Shown: positions 1-5,976, counted from the stretch's first letter. The stretch is 7,466 nucleotides of DNA from Bacteroidota bacterium (GCA_018825925.1 JAHKAT010000047.1:1-7466); one strand, 5' to 3'. Notes: generated by a model not told the origin, from the letters alone. Numbers and translations are program-made.

Positions 1-32
1 CTATAGGTAATTTTAGAGCTAATTTCTGTTTC

Positions 33-989
33 ATGAAAAAGATTTTGAAAATTACAGGAGTCGTTCTTGTTTCCTTTATTGCCATTGTTGGACTTTATCT
101 TGTTTATATTGCTTTTACTGATATTCCTAGTTACGATATTGTAAAAATTGAATTTCAATCAAAAAGCACTCCAGAATCCATAGAGAGAGGAGAAAAACTA
201 ACACTAATGCTCTGCGCGAATTGCCATTTGAACAATGATACCAGAAAGTTGACAGGCAAGAGAATGTTGGATGCTCCAACTGAATTTGGGGAAATTTACT
301 CTCAAAATATTACCAAGGACAAACAATTTGGAATTGGCAATTGGACCGATGCAGAATTACTTTATTTACTTCGAACAGGAATAAAGAAAAATGGACAATA
401 CAGTCCGCCATATATGGCAAAAGTGCCCAATATGGCAGATGAGGATGTTAATGCAATTATTACATTTTTAAGATCTAAAAACCCAATGGTTGAAGCTGAT
501 CCAACGACTGATACACCTTCAAAACCTACGTTTTTCACGAAATTCTTATGTCGAGTAGCATTCTTGCCTTTTGAAATGCCTTCTAAACAAATCCCGATGC
601 CTGATACAAGCAATGCTTTGGAATTAGGGAAGTATTTAGCACATAGTTTGGACTGCTTTTCTTGTCACTCAGCAGATTTTAAAACGAACGACTTTTTGGA
701 CCCACCAAAAAGTGAAGGTTATTTTGGAGGAGGTAATAAATTGTTAGACGAATTAGGACGAGAAAAATTAGCACTCAATATTACACCAGATAAAGTTACG
801 GGAATAGGTAAATGGACGAAGGAAGAGTTTGTCACCGCCTTGAAATACGGAATAATTAAGGATGGCGTAGCCTTGCAATATCCCATGATGACGTATTCTC
901 CATTGACGGACTACGAAGCAGGAGCCATTTATGATTATTTACGGACGATTCCTCCGATAAAGAATAAGGTTAATCGAAAAGTTTACTGA
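33..989 (+). CDS. Membrane-anchored di-heme cytochrome c
   Basis: This 318-residue protein is predicted to carry electrons in the periplasm while anchored in the inner membrane. Residues 1-28 form a Lys-started hydrophobic segment without an obvious cleavage site, so an uncleaved anchor is likely. Two heme c attachment motifs are visible: CANCH at 61-65 and CFSCH at 208-212. Each is followed by a similar block ending in a G-I-G-x-W-T stretch (100-105 and 257-262), and then by candidate axial Met residues (M128; M285 or M286). The protein is therefore a tandem duplication of one cytochrome c domain, as in cytochrome subunits of membrane dehydrogenases. No partner dehydrogenase or oxidase gene lies in the window, so its redox partner is unknown. 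The start was chosen because the hydrophobic anchor begins right after this ATG. The frame stays open to the window edge, so a slightly longer start cannot be excluded. Confidence 0.9.
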   Translation: MKKILKITGVVLVSFIAIVGLYLVYIAFTDIPSYDIVKIEFQSKSTPESIERGEKLTLMLCANCHLNNDTRKLTGKRMLDAPTEFGEIYSQNITKDKQFGIGNWTDAELLYLLRTGIKKNGQYSPPYMAKVPNMADEDVNAIITFLRSKNPMVEADPTTDTPSKPTFFTKFLCRVAFLPFEMPSKQIPMPDTSNALELGKYLAHSLDCFSCHSADFKTNDFLDPPKSEGYFGGGNKLLDELGREKLALNITPDKVTGIGKWTKEEFVTALKYGIIKDGVALQYPMMTYSPLTDYEAGAIYDYLRTIPPIKNKVNRKVY

Positions 990-1064
990 ATACAATAGCT
1001 GGTTCTCTTAAAATATATGAGTAAATTAAATGCGATGAAAAGTGGAAGAAAATATCAAAAATAA

Positions 1065-1556
1065 ATGATGAAAAAAACAGCAGGTATAGCGGTCATTTTA
1101 GGGCTTGCTTTTAGTTTCGGTTTCATGACAAGAGATAAGTTTCATTCAGAATCAAGTAAACAAAAAAATCAAATTAATAAGAGCATGAGATTAGGCGCGT
1201 TTTCAGTTAGTTTAAGTGTTAAAGATTTGGAGATCTCCAAAGCTTTTTATGAAAACCTTGGTTTTAAGGTATTTGGCGGTGGAATGGATAAAAAGTATTT
1301 AATCATGAAAAATGAAAATGCTTTAATCGGTCTTTTTCAAGGCATGTTTGAAGGAAATATTTTAACATTCAATCCTGGATGGGATGAACATGCAAAAAAC
1401 ACCAAATCGTTTGAAGACGTTCGTGAAATTCAAAAAGAATTGAAAGAAAAAGGAGTTTCAATCGCAACAGAGGCTGATGAAAAGTCCAAAGGTCCGGCAA
1501 GCATGGTTCTTACCGACCCTGATGGAAATGTCATTTTAATTGATCAGCATCGTTAA
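1065..1556 (+). CDS. Membrane-anchored VOC (glyoxalase/bleomycin-resistance fold) protein
   Basis: This is a 163-residue protein with one vicinal-oxygen-chelate domain. Residues 1-22 form a hydrophobic signal or anchor, followed by a polar linker (23-40) and the VOC domain (about 42-161). The domain shows the opening S-V-S-L-S-V-K-D-L strand, the A-F-Y-E-N-L-G-F-K-V motif (60-69) and the closing D-P-D-G-N motif (151-155). The linker and anchor suggest the domain sits outside the cytoplasm, which is unusual for this fold. At the two places where metalloenzyme members usually carry a His (first strand) and a Glu (after DPDGN), this protein has S47 and L158. Classic metal-dependent glyoxalase chemistry is therefore doubtful. 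ATG codons at 1065 and 1068 are both possible starts. The gene lies 75 bp after the cytochrome gene and converges on the flavoprotein gene, with 2 bp between stops. The substrate is unknown. Confidence 0.85.
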   Translation: MMKKTAGIAVILGLAFSFGFMTRDKFHSESSKQKNQINKSMRLGAFSVSLSVKDLEISKAFYENLGFKVFGGGMDKKYLIMKNENALIGLFQGMFEGNILTFNPGWDEHAKNTKSFEDVREIQKELKEKGVSIATEADEKSKGPASMVLTDPDGNVILIDQHR

Positions 1557-1558
1557 AT

Positions 1559-3049
1559 CTAAAGTCTTTCCAATGGTGTTTTTACACCCTCTACGAGTGA
1601 ATAACACGCTAATTTATCCTTGAAAACGGATGATTTGAATATTGATTTATTCAGTAGCATTCGTACGCATTCTTGTACACCTTCTACAATGGACGGATGT
1701 GGATGTACCAATTCAGAAAGCACTTCAATGCCAACATTCATTTTAATCAATAAACCAACAGCTTGAATCGCACTAGAGGCGTGTTCGCCCACTGCACGCA
1801 TTCCTAAGATCCTCATTTCAGAATCATTGGTCACGATTATTTTAAAGAACCCTTGAGTTTGCCTCATGGCAATTGCTCTTGCGATGACAGAATAGTCTAG
1901 TTTAACAACCTTGACGGGAATATTCTTTTCCACACATTGTTTTTCATTCAATCCCACTGCAGCTACCTCAGGTTGCATAAACATGATCGTGCAAACATTA
2001 TCGTACGACAATCTATTTGTTGCCCCGCCAAAAATCTTTTCGATAGCATGACGAGCTTCAATTTCACCCATATTGACCAAAGCAATTCGCCCCGAAACAT
2101 CACCAACAGCATAGATGTTTGGTACATTGGTTTGTGTATCGTCATCGCCAATATGTACACCTCGTGATGATAACTGGATATTCACATTTTCTAAGCCGAT
2201 ATTTTCAATGTTAGGTTCTCGTCCAACAGATAAAAGTGCTTTTTGAACGGTTATTATTTCCGTGCGACCGTCTATGTAACTGAGTTCATATTCAACTTCA
2301 CCGTTCTTTATTTCCATCCGCTTTAAATCGGCGTTGTGATGTATTGTTACCCCTTTAGATTCAAGGTTTTTAGCAACCATTTCTGAAATATCCTGATCTT
2401 CAAAAGGAAGAATTCGGTCTTGCCGATCAATGATGTGAACTTTGGTTTTCCCGAAATTAGAAAAAATGGTAGCATATTCACAACCAATAACTCCAGCCCC
2501 AACAATGACAATACTTTCAGGATAATCATCCAGTTGGTCGATGCCATCAGAGGTTAAAATGATTTTCTCGTCAACGGGAATATCTTTTAAGTATCTCGGT
2601 CTAGACCCTGTTGCAATAATAATGTAATCACCAGAAATTACCTTTGTGGTACCTTCGTGTTTTATTTCAATTTCATTAGCAGATAATAGTTTCCCAGCAC
2701 CACGTTCATAATGAAATAGTTTGTTTAAAGTTTCTGTTTGCATTAATTTGATGTGACAGGAGTATTGAAATTTACGTTCAAAAATAGCTTCTTCTAAATT
2801 TCGTCTTACTTGAGACCATGGAATTGAGTAGTTTCTATTGTCCTCGGAATGAAGTGTTTGATTAACACTTGCTACTTTATTTGAGAGCTCCCACAAAGTT
2901 TTTGAACTAAGAGCTCCATTGTAAACACCAGCTCCACCAACTCGTTCTTTCTCTATTAAACAAACTTTTTTACCGTAGTCGATCGCTCGCATTGCTGCAG
3001 CGTATCCAGCCGGACCGCCTCCTATTACAACTACATCATATTGATTCAT
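1559..3049 (-). CDS. Class I pyridine nucleotide-disulfide oxidoreductase-like flavoprotein lacking redox cysteines
   Basis: This 496-residue cytoplasmic flavoprotein has the full architecture of lipoamide dehydrogenase and soluble transhydrogenase (SthA). It has an FAD-binding GGGPAG at 10-15, an ATGSRP segment at 146-151, and an NAD(P)-binding GAGVIG at 184-189. D208 at the end of the following strand favours NAD(H). The second FAD motif Y-A-V-G-D is at 313-317, and a dimerisation domain follows from about 350. The C-terminal His-Glu pair of lipoamide dehydrogenases is kept (H451 and E456 in HPHPSIVE). The usual disulfide motif GGTCxxxGC is replaced by GGAGVYNGA (38-46), so both cysteine positions are G41 and A46. 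A dithiol-disulfide reaction is therefore not expected; NAD(P)H oxidation or transhydrogenation is more plausible. Automatic annotation may call it dihydrolipoyl dehydrogenase or SthA. No 2-oxoacid dehydrogenase genes are nearby. The product is complete and starts with ATG at 3047-3049. Confidence 0.9.
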   Translation of the reverse strand: MNQYDVVVIGGGPAGYAAAMRAIDYGKKVCLIEKERVGGAGVYNGALSSKTLWELSNKVASVNQTLHSEDNRNYSIPWSQVRRNLEEAIFERKFQYSCHIKLMQTETLNKLFHYERGAGKLLSANEIEIKHEGTTKVISGDYIIIATGSRPRYLKDIPVDEKIILTSDGIDQLDDYPESIVIVGAGVIGCEYATIFSNFGKTKVHIIDRQDRILPFEDQDISEMVAKNLESKGVTIHHNADLKRMEIKNGEVEYELSYIDGRTEIITVQKALLSVGREPNIENIGLENVNIQLSSRGVHIGDDDTQTNVPNIYAVGDVSGRIALVNMGEIEARHAIEKIFGGATNRLSYDNVCTIMFMQPEVAAVGLNEKQCVEKNIPVKVVKLDYSVIARAIAMRQTQGFFKIIVTNDSEMRILGMRAVGEHASSAIQAVGLLIKMNVGIEVLSELVHPHPSIVEGVQECVRMLLNKSIFKSSVFKDKLACYSLVEGVKTPLERL

Positions 3050-3122
3050 AACTTTTATTTCTTAAGCAAGTAGGCGTAAAGTTATAAGTTAATACGAAAT
3101 TTGTATACCGAAAATAAAAAGA
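3050..3122. promoter_or_regulatory. Divergent intergenic region with presumed back-to-back promoters
   Basis: This 73 bp AT-rich spacer separates the minus-strand flavoprotein gene from the plus-strand YkgJ-family gene, so it should hold promoters for both. I found only imperfect matches to the Bacteroidota -7 element TAnnTTTG. GAAATTTG on the plus strand has one mismatch, and CGAAAATA, read on the minus strand as TATTTTCG, has one mismatch. Neither has a convincing -33 partner. The regulatory role rests on gene orientation rather than on clear motifs. Confidence 0.4.
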
Positions 3123-3599
3123 ATGCAGTATCAAAGTAATCTTGAAAAAGGAAAATTGTTAGAAGTTGCCGCGAAAAAGTTTGTGAACAAAAATAAAAAC
3201 AAAGGCCCCAAGCTGGATAAAGTCATTCACGAGGCGCATGATCGTGCTTTTCAGAAAATAGATTGTTTAAATTGTGCCAACTGCTGCAAAACGACAAGTC
3301 CAATTTTTCGAGATATAGATATCAAAAGAATTTCTAAAGAGATGAGAATGAAGGAACAACAGTTTATTCAAGAATATCTAATTATGGATGATGAAAGTGA
3401 TTATGTACTTCAAACGGCACCTTGTCCTTTCTTGAATTTAACAGATAATAAGTGCTCCATTTACGAATTTAGACCATCAGCCTGCAGAGAATATCCTCAT
3501 ACAAATCGAAAAAACTCTATTCAAATTGGGCTATTACATGTGAAGAACATGGAGGTTTGTCCAGCAGTGGTAGAGGTAATGGAACAACTTATTGGTTAA
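3123..3599 (+). CDS. YkgJ-family cysteine cluster protein
   Basis: This 158-residue cytoplasmic protein belongs to the YkgJ-type zinc/iron-chelating family (often annotated CxxCxxCC). The cysteine pattern is diagnostic. C48, C51, C54 and C55 form the N-terminal C-x2-C-x2-C-C cluster. C101 lies in A-P-C-P-F, C111 in K-C-S-I-Y, and C121 in the R-P-S-A-C-R-E-Y-P motif, followed by a final C146. These eight cysteines probably bind metal, either zinc or an iron-sulfur cluster, but the biochemical role of the family is not established to my knowledge. The Lys-rich N-terminus (residues 9-34) has no signal peptide. The gene is divergent from the flavoprotein gene and is followed by a 190 bp non-coding gap, so it is likely transcribed alone. 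The length is normal for the family, and the ATG at 3123 is the only start that fits. Confidence 0.9.
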   Translation: MQYQSNLEKGKLLEVAAKKFVNKNKNKGPKLDKVIHEAHDRAFQKIDCLNCANCCKTTSPIFRDIDIKRISKEMRMKEQQFIQEYLIMDDESDYVLQTAPCPFLNLTDNKCSIYEFRPSACREYPHTNRKNSIQIGLLHVKNMEVCPAVVEVMEQLIG

Positions 3600-3718
3600 A
3601 AAGATAGTCTGAGAATTAGTCGACTTTTAACTGTACCCTGAATAATCAATGAAAAACATTCGTTTGAATATCTTACCATTTTTATTCAAGTTTCCTAACG
3701 AAATAATAAATTATCGTT

Positions 3719-3726
3719 TAACTTTG
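3719..3726 (+). promoter_or_regulatory. Bacteroidota -7 promoter element (TAnnTTTG) upstream of the kinase operon
   Basis: The octamer TAACTTTG matches the Bacteroidota primary sigma factor -7 consensus TAnnTTTG exactly. It lies 64 bp upstream of the TTG start at 3790 and 106 bp upstream of the ATG at 3832. No good TTG/TTTG -33 box sits 19-23 bp upstream; the region there reads AAGTTTCC. This makes it a plausible but incomplete promoter. The 190 bp gap from 3600 to 3789 otherwise holds no convincing gene. Its position suits a promoter for the three overlapping genes that follow. Confidence 0.5.
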
Positions 3727-3789
3727 GTCATTAAATTGAATGAATTAATGATCGAACAATTGTTTTTTTTCTAAGATATACCTACTATT

Positions 3790-4377
3790 TTGATTAACTC
3801 TCAGGAAAATAATTTAACTAATGTGTTGAAAATGAACTTTGAACATCTCAAGGATGCTCAAGTGAAGATTCAAGGGAAGAATTGTATTGCTGAAATTTTT
3901 GGAATTTTAAACGAAGATAAAATTCACGAATTTGCTCTAGAAGTTGAAAAATATTTGTTTGAGCTTAATTTGACGAAGACAGCCATTAAAAGAACTTTTC
4001 TTGTGGTTATCGAAGGTTTGCAGAATATTTTGAGACATGGTCATTTTCTTGAAGACAAACCAAAAGTAGGTGGCTGCTTGGTGGTTGAAAACGAAGGAAC
4101 CATTGAAGTTTTTTGTATGAATAATATTCGTGCAAACGAGAAAAGTAACATTGAACTAATCATAAAAGAAATCAATAATCTTTCTCCTGAAGAATTGAAG
4201 GCCAATTATATTGATGAACTGTCCACGGGGAACATGTCAGAAAGAAATGGTGCTGGTTTAGGATTAATGACCATTCGCTTGAAAGCAGGAAAACCAATTG
4301 ACTGCTTCTTTTATAATATTAATGAAGAATGGCATGGTTTTGCTATGGTTTGCGCCATAGACAAAGAATTTTCATGA
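3790..4377 (+). CDS. SiaB-family protein kinase (GHKL/HATPase-like, DUF6272-type)
   Basis: This 195-residue cytoplasmic protein resembles the SiaB-family kinases, named after Pseudomonas aeruginosa SiaB, which phosphorylates the partner SiaC to control a diguanylate cyclase. Visible hallmarks are the N-box-like E75-G-L-Q-N79 within the helix V-I-E-G-L-Q-N-I-L-R-H-G, and the glycine-rich N-G-A-G-L-G-L-M (153-160) that would form the ATP lid. The I-N-N-L-S-P-E-E-L-K helix (128-137) is also typical of the family. A canonical D-x-G-x-G box is not evident. The start is uncertain. TTG at 3790 gives 195 residues, whereas ATG at 3832 gives 181 and begins close to where family members usually begin. 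No SiaC-like partner (DUF1987 type) lies next to it. Its TGA overlaps the next gene's ATG (ATGA at 4374-4377), implying translational coupling. The family call is from motif memory; the phosphorylation target is unknown. Confidence 0.75.
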   Translation: MINSQENNLTNVLKMNFEHLKDAQVKIQGKNCIAEIFGILNEDKIHEFALEVEKYLFELNLTKTAIKRTFLVVIEGLQNILRHGHFLEDKPKVGGCLVVENEGTIEVFCMNNIRANEKSNIELIIKEINNLSPEELKANYIDELSTGNMSERNGAGLGLMTIRLKAGKPIDCFFYNINEEWHGFAMVCAIDKEFS

Positions 4378-4841
4378 AATTTATAGGTTTATTTCTAGCA
4401 GTAGTAACTTCAGTGATATCTTGGAGTCAGACGACAGTGTATTTAGGTGATCAGAAAATACCAGCAAAAAAGATTTTTGAAATTAAAAATGGAGAAGCAA
4501 AGAAAATTTCTTTGGGTGCTTTTCCAGAAACAATTTTTTATTTTGATGACAATCAAATATTTGAAGACCGTTTCAAATCAAAATGCCTGTTCACACTGCA
4601 AGGAGGAAATGTTTATCGAGGTAATAGTACTTCAAGTTTTGATGTAATCTATCAACTGAGAAATGGAAAATTCTTGCTTCAAACAGGTGATATTTTTGAA
4701 AAATGTATTTACAGTTTCTCCGATAATCAAGTTTTTATTGGTGATTCCAAAAGTTCGTTCGATGTCATATTTTCTTTTGAAGCTGATAAGAATGAGCCCA
4801 TCCATTTAATCGTTTTAGCACTTTTGATCGGTCCAATTTAA
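4374..4841 (+). CDS. Exported protein with ~20-residue beta repeats (beta-flower-like)
   Basis: This is a 155-residue secreted protein. The start at 4374 was chosen over an in-frame ATG at 4329, because 4374 begins directly at a signal peptide (residues 1-18, cleavage probably near W-S|Q-T) and forms an ATGA overlap with the kinase gene. From residue 33 the protein consists of short repeats, each opening with a hydrophobic strand: K33-I-F-E-I, T53-I-F-Y-F, C71-L-F-T-L, V91-I-Y-Q-L, C111-I-Y-S-F and V131-I-F-S-F. The spacing is almost exactly 20 residues, and alternate units end in a S-S-F-D motif (87-90, 127-130). It ends in a hydrophobic tail (I143-I155). This looks like a small closed beta structure of about five units, similar to proteins I recall being named 5-fold beta-flower, though I cannot confirm that family. 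Function is unknown. Its TAA overlaps the next gene's ATG (TAATG). Confidence 0.8.
   Translation: MKFIGLFLAVVTSVISWSQTTVYLGDQKIPAKKIFEIKNGEAKKISLGAFPETIFYFDDNQIFEDRFKSKCLFTLQGGNVYRGNSTSSFDVIYQLRNGKFLLQTGDIFEKCIYSFSDNQVFIGDSKSSFDVIFSFEADKNEPIHLIVLALLIGPI
4470..4778 (+). repeat. Five ~20-residue repeats plus a closing strand within the exported protein
   Basis: These are degenerate protein-level tandem repeats covering residues 33-135. Units start at residues 33, 53, 71, 91, 111 and 131, giving spacings of 20, 18, 20, 20 and 20. The pattern is a strand [KTCV]-[ILV]-[FY]-x-[ILF], a turn with N/D/G, a second strand such as N-V-Y-R-G or Q-V-F-I-G, and S/T/K-rich residues ending F-D or E-K. The units at 71-90 and 111-130 resemble each other most, as do the strands starting at 91 and 131, suggesting duplication of a two-unit block. 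Confidence 0.7.
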
Positions 4842-5746
4842 TGCTGCGAATCGCGTATTCCCCTTTATACAAACATCCTGTACCAGAAAATCATAGATTT
4901 CCTATGGAGAAGTATGAGTGGATTTATCATCAACTTCAACTGGAAGGGATTGCCAACTTAGGGTGTTTTTTTGAACCTGAACAATTGGTTAAAGAATTTG
5001 CATTAAAGGTGCACAAGGAAGAATATTTCGACCGATTTGTTCAATTGAAGCTAACACCAAAAGAGCAACGACAAACAGGGTTTCAGCACGACCAACAATT
5101 GATCATGAGAGAGTTGGTAATTGCTGAAGGAACCCGCAGGGCAGTTGATTACGCCCTAAAGGATGGAATTGCATTTAATATAGCCGGAGGCACACACCAT
5201 GCATTTACAAATAGAGGCGAAGGCTTTTGTATGCTGAATGACCAAGCAATCGCAGCAGCATATTTCATTGAAAAGTTTCCTGATAAAAAAGTCTTGATTT
5301 TAGATTTGGATGTCCACCAAGGCAATGGAACGGCGGAAATATTTAAAAACAACGATAGCGTATTTACATTTTCAATGCACGGTAAGAGTAATTATCCCAT
5401 CCGAAAAGAATATAGTGATTGGGATATTGCCCTTGAAAATGATACACAGGATGAACTTTATCTTCATTTTTTATCCAAGTCCCTCGAAGAGTTTAAAAAG
5501 AACCACGAGTTTGATTTAGTTTTCTACCAAGCAGGAGTAGATGTACTGGAAACGGATAAATTAGGTAAGCTAAAGGTCTCAATGGAAGGCGTCAAAAAAA
5601 GAGATACCTTGGTTTTAGAGTATTGTCATCAATCAAATATACCAGCTGTAGTATGTATGGGGGGAGGATATTCTCAGGATACACGCCTTGTTCTTGAGGC
5701 ACACATGTCACTTTTCAGACAAGCTTTTCTACTTTTTGAACATTAA
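4841..5746 (+). CDS. Histone deacetylase family protein (class IV HDAC11-like)
   Basis: This complete 301-residue cytoplasmic protein of the arginase/deacetylase fold is predicted to hydrolyse an acetyl-amide bond with a bound divalent metal. The catalytic set is intact. The tandem His pair is H119-H120 in G-G-T-H-H-A-F, and the metal ligands are D157 and H159 in D-L-D-V-H-Q-G-N-G-T-A. The third ligand is D239 in A-G-V-D-V-L-E-T-D-K-L-G, and the transition-state Tyr is Y277 in G-G-G-Y-S. The motifs R-F-P-M-E-K-Y (19-25) and G-E-G-F-C-M-L-N-D (126-134) resemble the HDAC11-like bacterial branch more than AcuC or the acetylpolyamine hydrolases. Bacterial substrates can be acetyl-lysine proteins, acetylpolyamines or other small amides, and the sequence alone does not decide. 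The ATG overlaps the stop of the exported beta-repeat gene by one base, so it is co-translated with that gene and the kinase. It is the last gene of this operon. Confidence 0.93.
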   Translation: MLRIAYSPLYKHPVPENHRFPMEKYEWIYHQLQLEGIANLGCFFEPEQLVKEFALKVHKEEYFDRFVQLKLTPKEQRQTGFQHDQQLIMRELVIAEGTRRAVDYALKDGIAFNIAGGTHHAFTNRGEGFCMLNDQAIAAAYFIEKFPDKKVLILDLDVHQGNGTAEIFKNNDSVFTFSMHGKSNYPIRKEYSDWDIALENDTQDELYLHFLSKSLEEFKKNHEFDLVFYQAGVDVLETDKLGKLKVSMEGVKKRDTLVLEYCHQSNIPAVVCMGGGYSQDTRLVLEAHMSLFRQAFLLFEH

Positions 5747-5769
5747 TTGTGTTAAAAATAAAAACTAAA

Positions 5770-5802
5770 TTTGGTGCATTCAATTAGTTTAATTTATCTT
5801 TG
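5770..5802 (+). promoter_or_regulatory. Bacteroidota-type promoter (-33 TTTG, -7 TATCTTTG)
   Basis: TTTG at 5770-5773 and TATCTTTG at 5795-5802 are separated by 21 bp. The second is an exact match to TAnnTTTG, and the spacing fits the primary sigma factor of Flavobacteriia. Transcription would start around 5808-5810, leaving a leader of roughly 15 nt before the ATG at 5823. It lies in the 76 bp gap after the deacetylase gene and should drive the cysteine-rich peptide and the genes after it. This is the clearest promoter in the window. Confidence 0.75.
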
Positions 5803-5818
5803 TTTGGAATTAGTCTAA
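5782..5818 (+). repeat. Direct repeats AATTAGTYTAA flanking the -7 element
   Basis: AATTAGTTTAA (5782-5792) and AATTAGTCTAA (5808-5818) match at 10 of 11 positions. They lie 26 bp apart, one just upstream of the -7 box and one at the expected transcription start. A related inverted copy, AAACTAAATT, is at 5762-5771 and overlaps the -33 box. The placement would suit a repressor or activator site, but such AT-rich matches can occur by chance. Confidence 0.35.
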
Positions 5819-5822
5819 ATAA

Positions 5823-5960
5823 ATGAAACAAGCCATATTACCTGTACAGCCTCAGTTTTCTTTTACAACTTGCGAAAATTGTTCGTGTGACAAAAAAAAG
5901 GACTGCTGTAAAAAGTATAAGAAAAAAGGTGTTCACTGTAAAAGCTGCCCGAAAAAGTAA
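5823..5960 (+). CDS. Small cysteine- and lysine-rich peptide (45 aa)
   Basis: A short open frame runs from ATG at 5823 to TAA at 5958-5960. The product begins M-K-Q-A-I-L-P-V-Q-P and carries seven cysteines: C17, C20, C22, C28, C29, C39 and C42. They are arranged C-x2-C-x-C-x5-C-C-x9-C-x2-C between lysine clusters, ending C-P-K-K. The spacing of paired cysteines suggests metal binding, such as zinc or copper, or an iron-sulfur site. There is no signal peptide. It begins about 15 nt downstream of a strong promoter and ends 16 bp before the next gene, which supports a real gene heading an operon. I recall similar Lys-rich C-C-K-K-Y-K-K and C-K-x-C-P-K endings in small Bacteroidota proteins, but cannot name a family. 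The alternative is a chance ORF; the motif order and promoter argue against that. Function is unknown. Confidence 0.7.
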   Translation: MKQAILPVQPQFSFTTCENCSCDKKKDCCKKYKKKGVHCKSCPKK

Positions 5961-5976
5961 ACTAGTTTTACATTCC

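Noticed and set aside
1..32. Possible tail of an upstream gene (TAG at 4-6)
   Set aside because: Only one codon precedes the stop, so nothing can be said about a product.
362..613. Minus-strand 83-codon ORF inside the cytochrome gene
   Set aside because: It lies wholly inside a gene with clear heme motifs on the other strand, and its product shows no recognisable domain.
1937..2547. Several 65-76 codon ORFs on both strands inside the flavoprotein gene
   Set aside because: They are shadows of a complete flavoprotein with all cofactor motifs; none has its own motif or start context.
3597..3630. Terminator-like inverted repeat (TTAAAA ... TTTTAA with GTC/GAC pairing) after the YkgJ-family gene
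   Set aside because: The stem is AT-only apart from three pairs, contains a five-base bulge, and lacks a following T tract, so it is too weak to call.
3649..3774. Plus-strand 41-codon ORF in the gap before the kinase gene
   Set aside because: The product is low-complexity, ends in a Phe run from a T tract, and spans the likely -7 promoter element. No motif or coding signature was seen.
4447..4647. 66-codon plus-strand ORF inside the beta-repeat gene
   Set aside because: It is out of frame with a coherent repeat protein that has a signal peptide and coupled overlaps.
5149..5519. ORFs on both strands within the deacetylase gene
   Set aside because: They overlap the catalytic core of a complete HDAC-fold protein and have no independent support.
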